Origin: Polyangiaceae bacterium
Lineage (GTDB): Bacteria > Myxococcota > Polyangia > Polyangiales > Polyangiaceae
DNA: 18,563 bases
Assembly (NCBI GenBank): GCA_025936205.1
Contig: JAICTU010000139.1
Location: 1 to 18,563, forward strand
Direction: 5' to 3'
Shown here: one piece after another, positions 15,639-18,563 of the stretch
Layout of the letters: the number at the start of each line of letters is the position of its first letter
Numbering within the stretch: the stretch's first letter is position 1
Program-made: the position numbers and the translations under genes
The notes under the pieces: generated by a model
Told to the model about the DNA's origin: nothing
The model's input: the letters and a program-made list of their open reading frames with translations, nothing else
Databases searched by the model: none

Positions 15639-17330
15639 CTCGACGAGGGCATTCGGCTCGACCTCTACTGCGGAGACACCCCGCACCCCGACAAGCGCCA
15701 GCGCGCGCCAGCTGAGGGTGAACGACGTGCCGCGGCCCGGGGCGGACTCGAGCCGGATCGTCCCTCCCGACGCCTCCATGATGCCGTGCACCAGCGCGAG
15801 GCCGAGGCCCGTGCCCTGGCTGCGTGGCTTGGTGGTAAAAAAGGGTTCGAACGCCGAGAGGCGCGTGGCGTCATCCATGCCGTGGCCGGTGTCGACGACG
15901 GACAGCCACACCCGATCGCCAGCGCGCCCGCAGCTGATGCGCAACAGCCCGCCGTTGGGCATGGCGTCGCGGGCGTTCAACGAAAGGTTGAGCAGCACCT
16001 GCTCGATCTGCGCCGGATCGGCGTGGATGTACACGGGCTCCGGCGCCTCGATCTCCAGCGCCACACGGCTGCCGATCAAGGTGCGCAGGAGGCGCGGCAG
16101 CTCGTTCACGGCGCGCGCCAGGTCCATGCTGCGCGGCTGGGTCATGCCCTTGCGCGCGAAGGCCAGGAGGTGCCCGGTGAGCCCGGCTGCGCGCTGGCGC
16201 AGACCGATCAGGCTCTCGGCGATCTCGCGCACCCGCTCGTCCGCGTGCCGCGATAGCGCTTCGCCGTAAGCGCCGACCGCCATCAGTAGATTGTTGAAGT
16301 CGTGGGCGACCCCACCCGCCAATCTGCCGAGCGCTTCGAGCTTCTGCGCATGCTGGAGCTGGCGCTGCAGGCTCTGCGTACGCTCCTCCGCTTGCTTGCG
16401 AGCGGTCAGGTCGCGCAGCACCACCAGACAATCGCGAGACCCGTCGGCGCGCGCCATGGCGCGGGAAATACCCTCGAGCGGGATCGGCTGCCGGGGATCG
16501 CGGCTCGGCGGGTAGGCAAACAGTTCATGGGCCTCCCCCTGCAGCGCGCTCAACTCCACCGACCCGCTGCCCGGGTGCTCGGCGGTGGACCGCAACTCGA
16601 GCTCGGCGAAGCGCGTGCCGAGCAGCCGCGGTCGCTGGCGCTCGAAGAGTTGCTCGGCGCTCGGATTGCAGTCGTCGATCACGCCGCGCTCGTTGACGGC
16701 GAGGATTGCGTCTGGCGCGCCGTCGATCAGCTCGCGCACGCGCCGGGCATCGCGCTCGGCGCTCTGCAGTACTCGATCCAGCGTCTTCATCAGCACACCG
16801 AGCAGCGCGGCGATGCCGATGGTGGTGGCTTCGATGGCCACCAGGTAGAGCAGATCACCGCGACCGAGACCGGGACCAACTCCGAGCAGCGGCCCGAGCA
16901 GCACTGCTCCGGTGACGCTGGCCAGCGAAGAAAGCGCGGCCACCTGGCCCGCGCGCATGCCGAAGAAGCACGTGACTCCGGTCACCACCGCCGGAAACAC
17001 CCCCCCGACTGCTGCCCGCACCCCCGAGAACAGCAGCGAAACGTGCAGCTCCGCCCAGACCGCCACCAGCACCAATCCCGCCGCCTCGCGCAACCGACCC
17101 TTGCGCTCCAGCCAGGCGGCGAGCAGCGCTGCAGCCACCACGTAGAGCTCGCGCGGATGGCCCTGCTTGGCCCAGGGCTGCTCCAGCTGGATGCTGATGA
17201 AGGCGAACAGGTAGCCCAGCCCGATGCCGGCGATGCCGGCTCGCACCCAGAGCTGATAGTCGTGCGGCGCGAGCAGCGACAAGCGGCGAAACGTCAACCG
17301 GGAGGCCGAGTTCGCGTCACCGGCCATCAC
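15615..17330 (-). CDS. Membrane PAS-domain sensor histidine kinase (orphan)
   Basis: The 571-residue kinase senses an unknown signal and phosphorylates a response regulator encoded elsewhere. About six hydrophobic segments fill residues 29-182 and form a membrane sensor module. A PAS domain follows (about 197-310: LIDGAPDAILAVNERGVI, CNPSAEQLF, ending in VVLRDLTARKQAEE). H343 is the phosphoacceptor in GGVAHDFNNLL, a form typical of NtrB/hybrid-type kinases. N-box residues N448 and N452 (NLSLNARDAMP), DTGHGMD (D480), FEPFFTTK and GTGLGLALV show an intact ATPase. There is no receiver domain and none is encoded in the window. GAGG seven bases before GTG 17330 supports this start; the very next codon is ATG (17327). 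It probably ends the DUF4956/lipoprotein operon, 39 bases behind the lipoprotein stop. Confidence 0.95.
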   Translation of the reverse strand: MMAGDANSASRLTFRRLSLLAPHDYQLWVRAGIAGIGLGYLFAFISIQLEQPWAKQGHPRELYVVAAALLAAWLERKGRLREAAGLVLVAVWAELHVSLLFSGVRAAVGGVFPAVVTGVTCFFGMRAGQVAALSSLASVTGAVLLGPLLGVGPGLGRGDLLYLVAIEATTIGIAALLGVLMKTLDRVLQSAERDARRVRELIDGAPDAILAVNERGVIDDCNPSAEQLFERQRPRLLGTRFAELELRSTAEHPGSGSVELSALQGEAHELFAYPPSRDPRQPIPLEGISRAMARADGSRDCLVVLRDLTARKQAEERTQSLQRQLQHAQKLEALGRLAGGVAHDFNNLLMAVGAYGEALSRHADERVREIAESLIGLRQRAAGLTGHLLAFARKGMTQPRSMDLARAVNELPRLLRTLIGSRVALEIEAPEPVYIHADPAQIEQVLLNLSLNARDAMPNGGLLRISCGRAGDRVWLSVVDTGHGMDDATRLSAFEPFFTTKPRSQGTGLGLALVHGIMEASGGTIRLESAPGRGTSFTLSWRALALVGVRGVSAVEVEPNALVELQRQGEN

Positions 17331-17369
17331 ATCGTGGCCTCAGCGGTCACTAGCCAGAGAGCCAGACTG

Positions 17370-18161
17370 CTAGGGGATAGGCTGCTCGGAAATAGGCTGC
17401 TCTGGAATAGGCTGCTCTGGAATAGAGTAGTTGATGAGCAACTCTTGCTTGCCGGACTCGAGATTGAGCTCCCGCACCTTGCCCACGCCGCGTGCGAACC
17501 AATAGATCTTCGGCTGCGCATCGGATGCATCTAAGCCCTCTTCTTCCGCCTGCCAGTCCTTGGTGCGCTTGATCTTGATGCACTCGAACGTGCCGAGCGG
17601 CGTGCTCACGTCTTCGGACAGGCTCAGGACCTCGAAGGTATGGCGCCGGGCCTGCGCCGGCTTGGCGGCAGCGCCGGCAGGGGTCTCCACGCGCTCGTAT
17701 TCCGGCGTCTCCTGGAAGCCCACGGGCTTGTCGGCCCAGCCCTCGTCGAAGCGGGTGAAGCCGACACCATACGTCACGCTGTCCTTCAAGGTGGCATCGC
17801 CGCTGGCCGCGATCAGGTACTCCTCCTTGTAGACGCGCAGCACCCGCCCTTCGCGCGCCACCAGCGTGGCATCCGAGCGGATGCCGTCTTTTGGGTTGGG
17901 CGAATCCGTCATCACGAAGGCGCTCTCACCGCCATCCAGCGTGGTCAAAGCCATCGTCACATGTTCCGTCCAGTCGGCGTGCTGGTAGTCCCACCAGGCG
18001 CCTTCCACGAGAGGGTCGTACGGTGCCTGGGACGAGGAGGGCTGGCTCGGTGTCTTCTGGTCGCACGCGACCAGACCAGTCGCCAGCGCTGCGAGCAGGC
18101 TGGCTGCGAGGATGGGGCCGCCGGAGAAACGACTCACGCAGCTCAAACGATATTGCTCCAT
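17370..18161 (-). CDS. Lipoprotein of unknown function with C-terminal PEQPI repeats
   Basis: I do not recognise the family. The 263 residues begin with a signal peptide and the good lipobox GLVAC (C33). A Ser/Pro/Gln-rich linker (34-48) leads to a soluble domain rich in Trp/Tyr (WWDYQHADWTEHV, about 56-68), with a conserved-looking YGVGFTRFDEGW and the piece STPLGTFECIKIKRT. The last of these resembles the GTF.C..V motif of several lipoproteins of unknown function (TapB/DUF3108-like outer-membrane sensors); this similarity is by eye only. The last 17 residues are 3.5 copies of a PEQPI-type pentapeptide coded by 15-base DNA repeats. ATG 18161 follows the TAA stop of the DUF4956 gene with no gap (TAAATG), so the two are translated together. 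It may be an envelope partner of the neighbouring kinase, which is inference. Confidence 0.8.
   Translation of the reverse strand: MEQYRLSCVSRFSGGPILAASLLAALATGLVACDQKTPSQPSSSQAPYDPLVEGAWWDYQHADWTEHVTMALTTLDGGESAFVMTDSPNPKDGIRSDATLVAREGRVLRVYKEEYLIAASGDATLKDSVTYGVGFTRFDEGWADKPVGFQETPEYERVETPAGAAAKPAQARRHTFEVLSLSEDVSTPLGTFECIKIKRTKDWQAEEEGLDASDAQPKIYWFARGVGKVRELNLESGKQELLINYSIPEQPIPEQPISEQPIP
17374..17425 (-). repeat. 15-base tandem repeat, about 3.5 copies, at the end of the lipoprotein gene
   Basis: On the plus strand the units read GGGATAGGCTGCTCG, GAAATAGGCTGCTCT, GGAATAGGCTGCTCT and a partial GGAATAG. They encode pentapeptides of the form (P/S)EQPI. Copies differ by at most three bases, so the array is recent. 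Because the unit is five codons, gain or loss of a copy would change length but not reading frame. Confidence 0.85.
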
Positions 18162-18563
18162 TTACAAGTCCACGGCTTGCTGTCCGATGATCAGGCTCAC
18201 CTTATTGTTGTCGTTGCAGGCGCGCACGGCTTCGAGCAGGGCGCTGGGGCTGGAAGATCGCTTCAGCACCACGGATAGCACGACTTCCTGCAGCACGCCC
18301 GCGCGCACGGTCTCGATGGAGATCACGCGGTGCTGGTCCAGGTGCGCGCGGAACGGCGCCTCAAAGGCCCGCTCGTAGTCCCGATCGACGGGAAACTGAA
18401 CTCGCAAGATGCGTTCCGTCACGTCCTTGGCAAACATGTTGAAGCGCGTCAGCGCCACCAGGAACGCCGACAGGGTGGCGGTGGCGTAGATCGCCAGCAG
18501 GTAAAAGCGCGTGCCCACCGCCATGCCCAGCGCCATGACCAGGAAAATGAAGCCCACGTCGCG
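18162..18563 (-). CDS. DUF4956-family membrane protein, C-terminal part (cut by window edge)
   Basis: Only the last 134 residues are inside the window; the frame stays open to the edge, and the GTG at 18557 is probably internal. The visible part opens with RDVGFIFLVMALGMAVGTRFYLLAIYATA, matching the second half of the DUF4956 membrane domain (usual form RDTAFVFLALGVGMACG.GLYLLA). A hydrophobic helix is followed by a soluble ~95-residue C-terminal domain with a ferredoxin-like/ACT-like alternation (LRVQFP..., VISIETVRAG, EVVLSVVLKR, KVSLIIGQQ). The function of the family is unknown. It is often encoded beside VTC-domain polyphosphate polymerase-like genes, so such a gene may lie just outside the window. 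Its TAA stop touches the ATG of the lipoprotein, so the two form an operon. Confidence 0.8.
   Translation of the reverse strand, partial: RDVGFIFLVMALGMAVGTRFYLLAIYATATLSAFLVALTRFNMFAKDVTERILRVQFPVDRDYERAFEAPFRAHLDQHRVISIETVRAGVLQEVVLSVVLKRSSSPSALLEAVRACNDNNKVSLIIGQQAVDL

Noticed and set aside
16302..17534. 410-residue plus-strand open frame across the kinase gene
   Set aside because: It is antisense to the complete histidine kinase. Its LLGNRLLWNRLLWNR-like repeat is only the opposite-strand reading of the 15-base repeats.

Overview
The window is dense, GC-rich bacterial chromosome (about two-thirds G+C by eye) with thirteen protein genes, two of them cut by the window ends. No rRNA, tRNA, CRISPR array, insertion sequence or phage gene is visible. 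The gene mix suggests a delta-proteobacterial lineage, most likely Myxococcota: several predicted lipoproteins with the -L-G/A-C type of cleavage box, a secreted protein made of six-cysteine repeats, an orphan PAS hybrid membrane histidine kinase, and housekeeping enzymes of ordinary proteobacterial type. This assignment is inference; no phylogenetic marker was searched.

Left part (1-4902): the N-terminal half of uvrA (minus strand, cut by the left edge) is divergent from a secreted FKBP-type peptidyl-prolyl isomerase, which is followed by a complete phosphoenolpyruvate carboxylase gene (ppc). The Ppc catalytic and aspartate-inhibition residues fall at nearly the same positions as in the E. 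coli enzyme. UvrA shows an unusual first zinc module (CxxH instead of CxxC).

Middle (4966-10710): a secreted protein with five six-cysteine repeats (minus) is divergent from a TRAM/Fe-S/SAM RNA uracil-5-methyltransferase. Next comes a tight plus-strand operon behind a recognisable promoter with an adjacent inverted repeat: an extended/atypical SDR, a bacterial MMACHC (CblC)-like protein, and a family 1 beta-glucosidase. The MMACHC-like protein combines human-CblC-like sequence blocks with a split CxxC...CxxxCP cysteine pattern resembling the cluster of epoxyqueuosine reductase. It is the most interesting gene here.

Right part (10707-18563): a small Big_5-type lipoprotein (minus) ends in a CTAG shared with the glucosidase stop. 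A DTW-domain tRNA aminocarboxypropyltransferase with an extra C-terminal domain is translationally overlapped with an ABC exporter (minus). Divergent from it is an outer-membrane porin of the O/P type (plus). This converges with a minus-strand cluster of a DUF4956 membrane protein (cut by the right edge), a lipoprotein ending in pentapeptide repeats, and a membrane histidine kinase without a visible response regulator.

There is no gene-free stretch longer than about 210 bases. No obviously new defence or mobile system is present; the main candidates for new biology are the MMACHC-like protein and the two-domain DTW protein.
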